Assembly: GCA_039619475.1 (NCBI GenBank)
Contig: CM077116.1
Coordinates: forward strand, 177,845,863 to 177,909,862
Reading direction: 5' to 3'
Origin: Icerya purchasi
Lineage: Eukaryota; Arthropoda; Insecta; Hemiptera; Monophlebidae
DNA: 64,000 nucleotides
Shown here: positions 26,617-38,419 of the stretch, piece by piece
Position numbering within the stretch: the stretch's first letter is position 1
Layout of the letters: the number at the start of each line of letters is the position of its first letter
Position numbers and translations under genes: made by a program
Notes under the pieces: generated by a model
The model's database searches: none
What the model was told of the DNA's origin: nothing
Seen by the model: the letters and a program-made list of their open reading frames with translations, nothing else

Positions 26617-28311
26617 ATATTTTTTTTTTTCTTTTTTTTACGCCATGTACAGCCTTATGGCTGGAGGCGTGAGAACTGTTTGGATTTAAATTAGGGAGTA
26701 GAGATTGGTAGCTTGCAAGAAGGAAAAGAGTTTGTATGTTTTGGTATCATTGTCTGAAAGTAGAGATTCGAGAGATTCGTTTTGGATGTATAGGTCTCTT
26801 CGGGTTTGAAATTTTGGACAATCGATTAGTATGTGTTTGATGGAGATGGGAACTATGCAGGATTCACATATAGGTCGAGGCTGTTTGTTTAATATATAGC
26901 CATGAGTGAGAGCTGAGTGACCTGCTCTTAGTCTGAATAGTACGAATTCGTTTTTTCTGGATTTTTGATATGAAGTTTGCCAGACATCTACGGTTTTCTT
27001 TATGGTTTTTAGTTTGTTTGTGTCTGGGATCTGATTCCAGTGTTGTTGGAAGGATTTATATGCGACGGATTTACTGGATATTTTCAAGTCTGAAAGAGGA
27101 ACTGGAACGTTTGGAATTGGGGAGATGATCAAGGACCGTTTTGCTATTTCGTCTGCTTTCTCATTTTGACGGATGTTACAATGGGATGGTATCCAACAGA
27201 AGATTTCTTTGTGTGAAGATGAGAGGGTACTTGCTATTTCTTGAGAAATGGGGTGTTGTTTCTTTTTATGATAGTTTTGGATTGTGAGGAGTGCTGACAG
27301 TGAGTCTGTTAGAATTAGAATATTGTTTGTTGAGAGATCCATAGAGTAGTTTGTGGCTAATTTGAGGGCGTAGAGTTCAGTTGAGAGTACTGTGAAATGT
27401 GGCGGTAGTGGGTATGGTATTTCATTTTGATCGTGAATAATTGAGCATCCTGCTCCGCTTGATTTGGCACCGTCAGTGTATATTTCGACGAAATTTGGAT
27501 ATTTGGTAAGGAGGTTGTTGAAGTGACGATTATAGATGAGAGGGTTAGATTGAGATTTATTCAGGTGCGTGAGTGACAGATCTATCTTTGGAGTGTATGA
27601 GGTCCAGGGCGGATTGCTATTGCTGGGAAAGTGTTGGATAATAGTGTTCTTTAGGATGATTGATTTTAGAAGATTGTTATTGTTGTTAACGAGGGAGTTG
27701 GAAGGGCTCATGAAATGGAGAGAGCTGCTGAAGTTGGGGTTTGTGAGGATGTTGAGGACAGCATTTGTGAAGATAAAATGTCTTCGAATGTTTAATGGCG
27801 GTTCTGATGATTCGCTTTGAAGGCTTTCAACAGGAGTTGTTCGAAATGCGCCTGTGATTAATCTTAGACATGTATTGTGAATGGTATTCAGTGAATCGAG
27901 TCGAGTTTGAGAGGCGAATCCATACAGAGGTGAACAGTAGTCGATTATTGGTCGGATAAGTGTGTGATAAAGCTTTCTAAGTGTGAATCTGTCGGATCTG
28001 TATGAAGTATGAGCTAGCTTTTTTAATACGTTAATCTTTTTGAAGCATCTGCTTTTGAGGTTTTGAATTTGTGGATTCCAGGAAGCGGTGTTGTCGAAGA
28101 TAACTCCGAGATATTTGATACTGTTAGAAAGTGGCAAAGGTATATTATCGATATTGATGTTAAGATTTTTCGAACATCTGTAATGCTTGCAGGAATGAAT
28201 TGCGGTGGATTTTTCTTGTGATATTCTGAGTCCGTTGCTCCGAGCCCATTTTATTATTTGATTGGCTGCTTTTTGGAGCAGGTTTTCTCCGACTTTTGGA
28301 TCTTGACAGCT
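26617..28311 (-). mobile_element. I-like non-LTR element, 3' half
   Basis: Second part of an element whose first part is at 33,611-35,183. It reads from just after the RT catalytic motif through the thumb, RNase H and a terminal zinc-knuckle-like motif, and ends in an A-rich tail (poly-T on the plus strand, 26617-26640). The two parts are separated by a 5.3-kb insertion with an 11-bp TSD. Confidence 0.85.
26686..28137 (-). pseudogene. RT C-terminus plus RNase H of an I-like element
   Basis: 483 open codons, the longest intact stretch of this element. Order: RT thumb (SIKYLGVIFDN; RPIIDYCSPLYGFAS), then RNase H with its acidic residues in context (IYTDGAKSSGAG, TELYALKLA, ILTDSLSAL, SHCNIRQNEKADEIAK), then a C-x2-C-x7-H-x4-C knuckle (CESCIVPISIKHILIDC). 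The frame stays open upstream of the first Met to about 28.31 kb, where the inserted element begins. RNase H after RT places it in the I group rather than Jockey or R1. It cannot work as is, because its RT half is 5 kb away. Confidence 0.85.
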
Positions 28312-28370
28312 AGAAGCAACTAAAATATACCAATCGGTGGAGTAAATACTAATCCGGATTTTTGGGATCT
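28312..28370 (+). repeat. Left terminal inverted repeat of the 5.3-kb insertion
   Basis: Starts agaagcaactaaaatatacc and continues through the shared core gtaaatactaatcc at 28342-28355. Pairs with 33552-33610 in inverted orientation. Confidence 0.7.
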
Positions 28371-31300
28371 GAAGAATGACGATCAGAGCAGCATTACAAT
28401 CGGAAACAATTGTTTGTTTTAGGTTTTATATAGAGTTCGATACGTCAGAAGTAAATTGTCCACCATCAACTTTTAATTGAACGAATTAGTTTGATTAAGA
28501 ACCGAATTATATGAAATCAACAATCGATTTTATATTAATGCAAATTATAATTGCAAGATGTCTTCCGCACCATATTGAATCTTCGACATTGCCGGGATTT
28601 TTGCTTATAATTGCTATTCTTTTCTGAAATTGTTATTTTTTTTTTCGTTGTTTCTGTTGTTTTTTTTTACTTATTTTATTCTTAGTTTGTTTTAATTCTT
28701 ATTGTTAGTAATCTTTATTGTAATGGAAGCCTTTTGTTGCTCGCTATTTACTACGTAGTTTTCCAACAAATCGAATTTAATGAAACATCAGCAGACAAAA
28801 CATGGCAATAGAACTTTTTTCTCGATTTAAAAATCCAGTGAAATTCCTTATAAGGACGAAAATTTGCTGGAAATGGCAGAATTACATAAAATTATATGTT
28901 AATTTTTGTTTGTTATAACAACATCGGTTAAAAGGAACAAATGTATTATGACCAATTTGTCTACAGATTATAAATTACCGCCCACAACAACGTGAGGGTA
29001 CAAAATTCATCTTTGAAAAGTTTTGCATAAAAAAAAATGGATTGTTTTTTATAAAAGTTATATTTGTAAAAGCGAATGAACAACTTCTTTGTTCAGATTA
29101 TACTGATAACGTTACATGTTAAATGCATGCTATAAATTTAATGGAATTGCTGCAAATGTACAGCGTATTATAAGAAATATTAATAAAAGACTGCTACTCA
29201 TCTCGTCATAAACATAAATACAAATTTCTTCAGAAATACGAAAAACCAATTACCGTCGCTTTTACATAGAAATTTCTTTATCTTTTTTAGTTTTTATTTT
29301 ATATTAGATTCTATTTTCATGTATAAAGAAAAAATTAAGTGTTTGAGCTTTTGAATGCATTAAAAACATGATTGAAATTAAATGATTATTTGTTTAATTC
29401 CTGAAAAGTTATTCCATAAAATATCATAACGAAGTAACTGTTCCATTACAGTTAATCTTGCATATCCAAAAATTGCTGGAAGTAAAGACGAATCAATAAT
29501 AACGACCAAATTATCCACCTCCTCCGTTATTGTTATAACCGATTTTCAATGTATTTACTTTATAATTATCATGCTCGGCTAATCACATCATGTTTGAGCA
29601 AAAACTTTATTCTTTGAAATTTTTATGTTTCGTTTAAAATTAAAAACAAGTCAAAGTCCCTACGAGTTCTCACTCAATGAATTTATTAAAATTTTATTTT
29701 ACCTTTAGTTTCGCAAATAAGTCTAAAATTACAACATTTTCTAAGAAAAAAGAAGAAGTTAATAGTTTATAAAAAAATAGATATATCTGAAAATTACGGA
29801 AAGAAACCCAAATGAGAGAACAAAGTTAACAGTATCTTTTTACGAACAACGTCCTACGATAATCAAAATAAACGAATTCAGAAAATATCTGCATCTTTTG
29901 CTCTCCTGAAGGAAAATTTGGTTGCCGTTAATGCGATATTCTGTAATTTTTTAGAATTTGAATACAACTTAGCAATACACACAATTTAATAATACTTCCT
30001 TCTTTTTTAAAATTATTTCAGTAACAAAAAATTATTTATATTAGCTTATCAAAATTTCCTACCAGGTAAAAAATTTTCCTTTCTCAGTTTGCTTCCCAAT
30101 GGTACTATACTAAGTATACAGGAATATGCAGTTTTTGAAAAAAACGAATAATTATAATCAAAAAGGAAAGTATAAAAAAAATTTCACGGAAAGTCTCTAA
30201 AACAGATCTGCATAAATTAATTGTAGCGGGAAAATATACTTATGCAACATACATGAAATAGTGACAAGTTATGTGAAAGGCGATTAGAATTCCTTTTTTT
30301 AAATTTAAAAGCTAAAAAACCATGTTATCCGAATTTTTTTCGGGAAAATATCTTTTAAAAAATACTAATCCCGTTTAGTCTGAAATGGTGAAATTATTCA
30401 CACGAGAAGTTTTAACTTGTTATTTAAAATCGTAAACAAAATAATCGGCTATTAAAGAAGATATGAAAAGAACCTCGGTTTATGACATTTGTGGAGATGA
30501 TATTAAAAAAATAGTAGAATTGTTTTAAAATAATTTATGACTTTTTACGTATTGAATTTAACTATACATAAAATCTGCTCATATTTAGTACGTGTACGTT
30601 TAATTCTCTTTTATTAAACTAAAAATAGAGCTAAATACACAATTTCTCATAAAACAAGATAATTTAAAATTTCAGTAAACCAAGTCAATCCTGCTCACAT
30701 CACTAGAGAAACTGTATGAAAATTTACCATTGTAACATTACGTAAAATCTAAAGTCTTACAAAAGAATCAATGTTTGAATAAGTGAACAAATAAAATAAA
30801 AAAATAAATAATGTCATTTGTAGATATTTATACTTTGTTGGATGGAATTCGGTGAAGGAAAAAATTATTTTTAGAGAGGTAATTTTCATCGATGATGGCG
30901 AACATAATACGTTTCTCATTTTAATAGACCTGCACTTTTTGAACTTTTTTCATGACTTCCGAGAGTATTAAATATAGAATAAAATATAAAAATAAATATC
31001 TTTAGTCAAATCATTTATTTGTTTACCAAAAATTATAATTAATTTCAAGTATAGAGAGATTATAATGAACAAAAAATCGTACTTTTGAATGAGAACCTGT
31101 TTTTTACTGCATAAAAAGTTAAACCATGGTAATTAAAGGAGTAAAGCACCTTCGGTGTTTTTCAGTTTTGAACAATATTTACATTTAATAAGTGTTAAAA
31201 CTAAAATAATTATTTCCCCGTAAGTATGTAATGTTGAATAGAAGTACATTTAATGCTATTTCGTACCAAATTCGGTAAAAAATTTTTTGAAAATTTAAGA

Positions 31301-31799
31301 TCGAAGTTTTAGTTGCTTGATTAATGATAATGAAAAAAATTCTTTCCTTTTGTGACCCTTTAAAGTCATCACTTACAGTTTCAGAAACATTGAAATCGAC
31401 TAAAATTTTCATGATATAAATAATCTATGTAACTGTATATAATTTGAAATCAGTTGCAAATTACAATAAGTGTAATCTCATAAAATGAAGTTGCATATTG
31501 TCCATTTTTTGGGAAATTCGCATATATTGATGAAATTTTAATGTTAAGATACATTTACATTTAAAGATTTCAAAATCTATTTACCACCTTGGAAAAAGTT
31601 GATATTTTAGGAATTTAAATTACCTTCGGCAATAATCTTATATTGCTGTTAAATAATTACCCAAAAATATTGAATACATGAGTTAGTTACATAGTTTGAA
31701 TCTTATTGAAAATTTATGAGATGAATTAGACCCTAAAATTAAAATCACATAACTGTAACTTGAAATAGAATTTTACTTAAGAAAGCAAAATTGTATATT

Positions 31800-32110
31800 A
31801 ATTTTGGTCATCGTCATGATCATCATTCATTAAACCTTATGGTTCGCTTTTTTTTATTCCGTGCTTTTCAATGCTCTAACTATGTCACATATTTAAAATC
31901 TTTAAATGGTTCCAAAATGAAGCTGTTTCTTTGTCTTCCTCTATTCTTTTCTTGTCTATTTGCCTTCTATAATTTTGGTTAGCAGTTCATCATCTCACAA
32001 TATATATTCGATCATCTCTGATCTCCATTTCTTAACAGCATTCAATTAGCTATGAGTTTTCTTACTCTATTAATGACTTCATTTTTTAGCTTTTCTATTC
32101 ATTTTATCAC
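31800..32110 (-). pseudogene. Old endonuclease-RT tail inside the 5.3-kb insertion
   Basis: The minus strand reads, across frame breaks, KKWRSEMIEYIL, then DDELLTKIIEGKIDKKR and SFWNHLK. This is the order found at the C-terminus of insect endonuclease-RT retroelements (W/GH segment, LL.kIIEGKi.gKR). GAT-rich repeats follow at ~31.80-31.83 kb, consistent with a microsatellite tail. Heavily mutated, so older than the element at 26-35 kb or carried in by the insertion. Confidence 0.5.
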
Positions 32111-33551
32111 AATTCTGTAGCCTCCAGATTTTTTCTTTCCATTTCATTTGTATATAGATTTTATTCATTTTTTCCTCAGATGTTATCTACGCACTTTCTA
32201 ATAAATAATGTGTATTTCTGCAAGAAGCCATTTTTTGCCCAACTTTTTATTTCTATTTTCCACATAAATTTTTGTGTTCTTCTCCTCGGTTATATTCATT
32301 CGTTCGCTCGGTGCACTATTTAAATTCAAAAAGATTATTATTTTAACAGTAACAAAAACTATTTCAATATGAGCACTAAAAGAACCCATTTATATTTTTT
32401 TCCTTTTCTTTGTTTATTGGTAGAAATATGTGTTCTTTCTATCAAATCTTTACATTCCCTTTTATTTTAACTTTTAACGTTATTAATTCATACTTTCATT
32501 TTCTAGCCATCTTTTGTTGATGCGTTGGATTTTTTGTTAGAGCCAGTAATGTTTGATCAACCACAACGAATGTCCTAAATACCATTTTTTATTTTAACTG
32601 ATATTTTTAAAGTAGCTCTTCCAAGTGACTTAGGATTTTCTACATAGAATATTTTTAACATTTCTTAATGAGCAAATTCCACAAGGAAAAGTTAATAAAT
32701 ACTTCCATTACTGACAAACGATATAAATAGTTATGAAAAGGGCAGAATATTACGAATAAATAAAATTTTCATGAAGCAGAATATACTGTAATATTCAAAG
32801 AACTATATGATAAATTTTCTGTAAAACATTTTTTTAATATATACTTTTACAAAAGTATTATAAAACATAATGAATTATGTTATACAAAAAAATCTAGAAA
32901 AAATTATATGGTATATATTTTGTTTTTATAAATAATTAAAGCTAAAACTCCTGGAGTTAATTAGAGACTATTACTATTTATTAACTTAGATATATAAATA
33001 TATTTAACATAAATAATGAATAAACATTCATTATCAGAAATTAATAATTATTAAAAATTAGAACTTATATATTCATAGATAAAAGCATTTAAAACTCAAA
33101 GTTTTCAATTATTTATCTGTTATTAATTCATATTTATTTATAATTAAAATTTTTTCATAAAATAAACAATCAAACAATGAAAGATGGAAAATGATTCAAA
33201 AGAAGAACAGAAATGATTATCAAACAATTATCTTTATGAAATTAAAGAACACAAATTCATTTTAAATTATTAAATTGTTACAATTTGTTTTTTTTTAAAA
33301 TGGAAAACAATCAATTAACTTGTGTTTTTAATTTTAAAATAATTCTGCATGTATTTATAATACTTCGTATACTTCTAATAATTTTTAAAAATTATTACAG
33401 AGATAAAAAATAAAATTAATAATAATAATTAAATTCTATTACTTCTTGTATTATAAATGTAAATATTTTTTTTTTTTTTAATTTTAGCAGTATTTTATAA
33501 TTTTATTAAAAATTTCAACCTAAACTTGATACTGGCTAAATTGACAATCCA

Positions 33552-33610
33552 CAGAACCCATGAATCTGGATTAGTATTTACCCCACCGAGTAGTACATTT
33601 TAGACGATTG
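33552..33610 (-). repeat. Right terminal inverted repeat of the 5.3-kb insertion
   Basis: Read on the minus strand from 33610: caatcgtctaaaatgtacta, then the same core gtaaatactaatcc. It matches the left end at about 84 % over the 51 aligned inner bases. Confidence 0.7.
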
Positions 33611-35183
33611 TCTTGACAGCTGATGGCTATATAGAAATCATCTGCATAGAGAGTGCTTTTATGACGAGAGGAGGAACCGAGATGGCTAGGTCGTCGATGC
33701 CGATGATGAAAAGAGTAGGGCTGAGAACAGCTCCCTGGGGCACACCATTTAGCAGTCCATGTGTACTTGAAAATGTGTTGGCAATGCGAACGACGAATTC
33801 TCGTATTTTGCAGAAAGTTGAATATGAAATGATGTAACACATTGCCGTCTATATTCATTGAATTCAAAGCGTGCAGAATTTTGTTTGTTGATATCGTGTC
33901 GAAAGCTTTAGTAAAATATCGCCAGGAAATGATTTGTGTTATGATGAGCTTCGTTTATTTTGCTATTTCATTGGATTAGTTGGTGAAGCGTTGATCTGCC
34001 TGGTCTGAATCCACATTGAGAGGGAGATAACTTGCCGTTTTGTTCAAGATACCATAGCAGTCTTCTGTTTACTATTCTCTCGAAAATTTTGCAAAGATTC
34101 GATGTTAAAGATATTGGTCTGTAGCTGTCGGCATGAAAAGGATTTTTATCAGGTTTCAGAAAAGGGATTACGATTGCTTTTCTCCACATAGTGGGAAAGG
34201 AGTGCGAAGTCCAGATATTATTGAAGATTTTGAGTAATAGATGTTTTATATTATCTGAAGTGTTTTGAAGAAATTGGATATGAAAATGGTCTGGACCTGG
34301 AGCTGAGAGTTTTGAGGAGTTTATGGCGTCTTCGAGTTCTCTAAGAGTGATATCTTGATTGAAAGTTTGATTGGATGTTTTAGTTAGAATATTGTGGGCT
34401 TGAAGCTGTTGATAGACGGTTGTGTTTGATATATTGCTCAAGTGATCCGCGAATGCATTTGCTATTGCTGTGGGATCTGTGTTGATAACGTTATTGATGA
34501 AGACGCTTTTTGGCGAAGAAATACATTTTTTTGATTCTATACACCGAATGGCTACCCAGATCTGAGAGCTGGAAGTTGAGGAATTTATATTCGAAATGTA
34601 TTGTTTCCAGGAATCTCTTTTTGCTTGTTTGATAGTTCGCTGAGCTATTGCTCTCAGTTTGCGATAATTCAGGAGGTTGTAATGAGTGGGAGCCCTTTTC
34701 AGAGTTCTGAGGGCACTTCTACGATTTCGAATTGCTGATTGGCAGTTTTCTGACCACCGTGGAACTGATTTTTGGCGGGAAGCATTGCATTTAGGAATCG
34801 ATTGAGATGCGTAGTCTAATATGTGACTTGTGAAAGATGATACTAGATTGTCGATAGTTTGGTCGAAGTCGAGTTTGGGAATTTTTGAACATAATTCCTG
34901 GAATAGGGTCCAGTTGGCATTTTTGAAATTCCATTTTTCACGAGGATTTCCATCCGGCGGTAGATTAATGTTGAGATTGAGTAGCTGAGGGACATGGTCG
35001 CTTCCTGACATGTCAAAATGGTGGAATGTCTGAATGAGATGATTTAAGTTAGCTGTGCCGAATAGGAGGTCGATAGTAGACCAGCTGTTGTGAGAAGGGC
35101 TGAAATGAGTATGTTCTGTAGTATTGAAGATTGATAAATTATTGTCTTCTAGGATCTCTTGAATCAGTTTTCCTTGTGTGTAT
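33611..35183 (-). mobile_element. I-like non-LTR element, 5' half
   Basis: Starts inside the endonuclease domain at about 35,183 (5' truncated, no ORF1) and runs to the RT catalytic motif at ~33.64 kb, where the 5.3-kb insertion begins. The matching 3' half is at 26,617-28,311. Confidence 0.85.
33968..35011 (-). pseudogene. Endonuclease end and RT N-terminus of an I-like element
   Basis: 347 open codons from MSGSDHVPQLL; the same frame is open upstream to ~35.18 kb. SDHVP is the last catalytic motif of the APE-type endonuclease. A linker follows with W..NC..AI..RR..L and IKQAKRDSW words, then RT motifs: APGPDHF, FLKPDKNPFHADSYRPISL, FERIVNRRLLWYLE and CGFRPGRSTLHQL. A stop at 33968 ends the frame. 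Beyond it motif A is disrupted, motif B (GVPQGAVLSPTLF) is in a shifted frame at ~33.73 kb and motif C (YADDFYI) in another at ~33.64 kb. Confidence 0.85.
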
Positions 35184-35589
35184 TTAAATACACGAAAACT
35201 ATGTTTGAATACTTTTTCTCTCTATATCAAACGAGTATATCATATGAATCGGAATACTATTAAAATGTTTTGTTGAATTTTTATTTATTCATTAAATTTT
35301 TAGTGTACAATCGGTTATGATAAATTTTTATATTTGGGTTATATTTTCGGCTGCTTCATTTAAACATAACAAAATAAAAAAAAAAAAACATTTATTTTGA
35401 TGTCTTCGAAAAAAAACTTCTATTTAAGAAAAAAAAATGTATCATTCGTCATGGTTCCGATATATATTATTTTCAAAAATTAATATAAATTGAAGGAAAA
35501 TGTGTAATTCTGTATTTACATAAAGCTATATATTGTTAATGAATTTATTATATATTTCATATTATTTTATGTTGTTAACTCAGGATGTG

Positions 35590-35880
35590 CATACTCAATT
35601 TTCTTCCCAATTTCGTACATAACATAACGGGTTATGATAGTCATCGCATTATGCGCGAGTTAAGTTACAATATTCAAAATATCAACGATCTCGCAAACGC
35701 AGAAAAACAATACAAAGATTTTTCGAAACCGATCATTTGGAATAAATTTCATCTCAGATTTGTTGACTTCTTTAACTTCGTGGCATTGAGTCTGGAGAAG
35801 TTGACGAATACCTTGCCTAATGATACTTTCACACACACATGGTCAAACATCCTAGATTTTGCGTTACTCCCCCTATTCTA
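35590..35880 (+). pseudogene. Fragment of a second type-B DNA polymerase (exonuclease region)
   Basis: A 98-codon frame reads NFVHNITGYDSHRIMREL, like the Exo II motif (HN..GYD.H) of protein-primed or Maverick-type family B polymerases. It is followed by FHLRFVDFFNFVALSLEKL, like the conserved [LI]RF[IV]D..[KN]F segment just after it. About 290 bases only, with no polymerase motifs A-C nearby. It differs from the polymerase at 43-50 kb, so it derives from another element. Confidence 0.6.
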
Positions 35881-35942
35881 GTGAAAAGGATATTTCCTGT
35901 ATAGGCATTGTTTTGATACCGCAAAATTTAAAGAACCACAAT

Positions 35943-36403
35943 CATTGGCGCACTCAAGGGGAGTGCCACGGGGCCATTGCTCCCCCCAAAAAATCTTCGA
36001 AATCTTAATTTCGTTTTGTACTGTTTTGTTTTATTTAATTAATTTTTTTTTAAAAACATACATATTTACTTTTTACTTATATTACAAGTATATAATGTTA
36101 TATATACTTTTAGCTAATTTTTTTAAAAATAAAATTCGTATACTTATCTAATTTGCGCTTATTACAAACATAATGTTACGCGTTTCTATTATTGTTTTTT
36201 TTTAAAAATAAAATTCGTCAATTTTGTAATTTTTTTAATAATAATATTCGTTAATTTTGTATTTTTTTTTTTCATTTTTTTTATTTTAATTTACAAACCA
36301 CGGAAATAGATAGGTACTTAGTCGAGATACCGGGTTACCACCCCCTAACTCATCTTCTAAATTCCAGTTCCGACCAAAAAAAAAAATCCTGAGTGCACCT
36401 TTC
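35943..36403. mobile_element. hAT-type MITE with 8-bp TSD
   Basis: A 461-bp element without coding capacity. The left end cattggcgcactcaagg and the reverse complement of the right end gaaaggtgcactcagga form imperfect inverted repeats. Flanks accacaat (35935-35942) and accacgat (36404-36411) are an 8-bp TSD with one mismatch. The ends are GC-rich against an AT-rich core. Confidence 0.75.
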
Positions 36404-36527
36404 ACCACGATCATCCTCATCCACGTTTTATAGGTTGCTTTTGAAATCAACTATCCTGGTGGAGACATATCAACATGCACAATCCATGTAGGATACCCTT
36501 TAAGTAAGGAATTTGGGGGAGTATAGT

Positions 36528-36981
36528 TAGTGCCGGCTTTAGGGGCGGGCGAGCTGGGCAGCCGCTCGGGGCGCCTTCGGCGTCCTACACCAAGTGAAAA
36601 AACTGTGATTTTTTCAAGAGAACTTTACCCCAAAATACTACTAATATCACGAGACTACACAAGTTTAAATAAGTAAAAAAAAAATGGATGGGATAAAAGA
36701 CGAAAATTTAGCTAGATTGTCAATTGAATTAATTTTGATGTTGTCATCAATAATTCTGCATCTGTAAAATCTCGGAAAATAAATTTATAAATTAAATTTT
36801 GTGTAATATGAGTTTTGTTTTTATTTATTTCATTGTATAAATTCCTTCGCAGTTTCAATTAATTATGACCATTTTAAATTCATAAAATTCATGAAAAGAT
36901 TAAAAAACAGCAGCGTTGCATTGTGGTAAGGGGAGCCTCCAAATTTCGTCCGGGGCGCCACAACCTCTAAGGCCGACACTG
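36528..36981. mobile_element. hAT-type MITE with degenerate 8-bp TSD
   Basis: A 454-bp element. The left end tagtgccggctttaggggcg and the reverse complement of the right end cagtgtcggccttagagg are inverted repeats of the CAGTG(C/T)CGGC hAT type. Flanks agtatagt and aatataat agree at 6 of 8 positions. The hAT transposase relic at 51.2 kb begins with the same CAGTGCCGGC, so the two may be related. Confidence 0.7.
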
Positions 36982-37391
36982 AATATAATGATAAGTATCT
37001 GCACACAGATACTACATGCAAACATATCTGAAAATTTCAAGATGGTGTATCTGTAAACTTGACCTTACATAGTTGTGTACTGCATCTGGATTCAGTTGTA
37101 ATATGATGTTTAATATAACTATTCGACGTTCCGTCTTGCGTTATCGTTTCCTCATTAAACGGTTGCCAATTTCCACTTCTCCTCTTATTTCTTCTTATTC
37201 CTCCATCTTACGTAGTTAAAGTTTTTTTTTGTCAACAAGACTCCCATTCTATCTCTTATCGCTGCCCGTCTTGTTCACTTTTCTCCGTACATCTACTCTC
37301 CTTCAATTTTTCCTCTTTTCTTCATCCGATTAACTGCTCTTATTCCTCGATTCTTCATAAACCCGTCATTCATAATGTTGTTAGATCCGAA

Positions 37392-37745
37392 TTGTTACTG
37401 AATCTAAGCTCTTCTTTCCCTAACCATTTTTCGATTTTCACCGATGGCTCCAAGGAGGGACCCAATGATATTGATGCAGCTTTTTTCTGTCCTTCTCTAA
37501 ATTATGTCGAGTCCTTTAAACTTCCCTCCTTTTGCTCAATCTTCTATGCGGAGTCCTTTGCTATTCTGGGTGCCCTTCTTTTTATCAGATCCTCTCCTGT
37601 CTCTCGCAATATCCTTATGCTGTCGGATGCTCAAAGTGTGCTGCAGACTATCGCATCTCCTCTCAACAACTACGTTATTCTTCTTATTCGCTCCTTGATT
37701 CATGATCTTTTCCTTTCTCACTTAATCCAAACGGGCTTCTATTAG
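37392..37745 (+). pseudogene. RNase H fragment of an I-like element
   Basis: 117 codons with FTDGSKEGP, FYAESFAIL and LSDAQSVLQ, that is the Asp, Glu and Asp of RNase H in context, close in sequence to the 60.0-60.4 kb copy. A stop truncates it before the final His/Asp motif. Confidence 0.7.
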
Positions 37746-37778
37746 ATACCGTGTCATGCCTGAATTGAGGGTAATGAG

Positions 37779-38270
37779 TTGGTTGATTCATTCGGTCGGT
37801 CATCTTCCTCTTCCGGTAGGTTTCTTCCTGTTTCTCTTCTTCTAATATTACCCTTCTATCTGCAGCTGCTCATTCCAAACTATGGTTTGACTCTTACGTC
37901 TCCTCTTTCTCCAACCCGGATTCCTTTTTCTTGTCAATTCAGCCTTCCCTTTCTCGTCTCCCTTGGTTTCTTGACTTTCCTTCCATGCGTCGCTCCAACA
38001 TCTCTGCGATCCTTCCTCGCTTCTCTTGTGCCGTTTTCTTCTTTTTGCCCATTGCATCCCTCCAATATCCAATTTGTGTGTTATCTTGATCACATAATGT
38101 TTGGGTGTTCGTTTCTTGTAACCGATCAAGCTGCTTTCTATTCCACCCTTTTACAAATTGGTATTCCTACTCCATACAGTGCTTCGTTCATTCTCTCATT
38201 TCTTTCTCCTTTTGTTGTCCTGGCTCTTGATTTTTTTTTGTCGGCTATCTTTGAAGGTGTAAAGGTCTGA
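37779..38270 (+). pseudogene. C-terminal fragment of an I-like ORF2
   Basis: 163 codons in line with the end of the 60.9-kb copy: LLQIGIPTPYSASFILSF and the final FFLSAIFEGVKV correspond to its LLKLGLPAPFNASYVLSL and FLDSIVDRIKI. The middle is frame-shifted, so parts of this frame are chance reading. Confidence 0.55.
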
Positions 38271-38318
38271 GTCTCTTGCGTCCTTTTCCCTTTGTTCTTG
38301 AACAAATGTCCTTGTAGA

Positions 38319-38334
38319 CCCCCCCCCCCCCCCC
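38319..38334. repeat. Poly-C run
   Basis: Sixteen consecutive C bases at the 3' end of the truncated I-like copy. Confidence 0.9.
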
Positions 38335-38419
38335 AAAGAAAAACAAAAAGTATGCAATTAGAGTTACTGACCGACTATGACACTGTGACATGTACATGTT
38401 TATAGAGCGGGAAATCTGA

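Larger units (their letters stand above)
28312..33610. mobile_element. 5.3-kb unclassified insertion with imperfect TIRs and 11-bp TSD
   Basis: It splits the I-like element. Both flanks carry the perfect 11-bp direct repeat tcttgacagct (28301-28311 and 33611-33621); removing the insert and one copy leaves the RT motif C region at the spacing usual for the family. Near the ends are inverted repeats: from ctaaaat at 28319 inward and its counterpart ending at 33603, 43 of 51 bases match, sharing the core gtaaatactaatcc. The outermost 7-8 bases match poorly. No transposase is seen; the interior is AT-rich with an old retroelement tail at ~31.8-32.1 kb. TSD length fits a Mutator-like element best, but the superfamily is unassigned. 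Confidence 0.7.
37125..38345 (+). mobile_element. 5'-truncated copy of the I-like element seen at 54-61 kb
   Basis: Aligns by protein words with the last third of the full-length element at 54,176-61,031: FLIKR near its start, RNase H, then the C-terminus. It ends with a 16-base poly-C run (38319-38334) and A-rich sequence. Only the region from the RT thumb onward is present. Confidence 0.75.

Noticed and set aside
31185..31412. 75-codon frame inside the 5.3-kb insertion as a transposase candidate
   Set aside because: Too short, no catalytic or DNA-binding motif, AT-rich composition.
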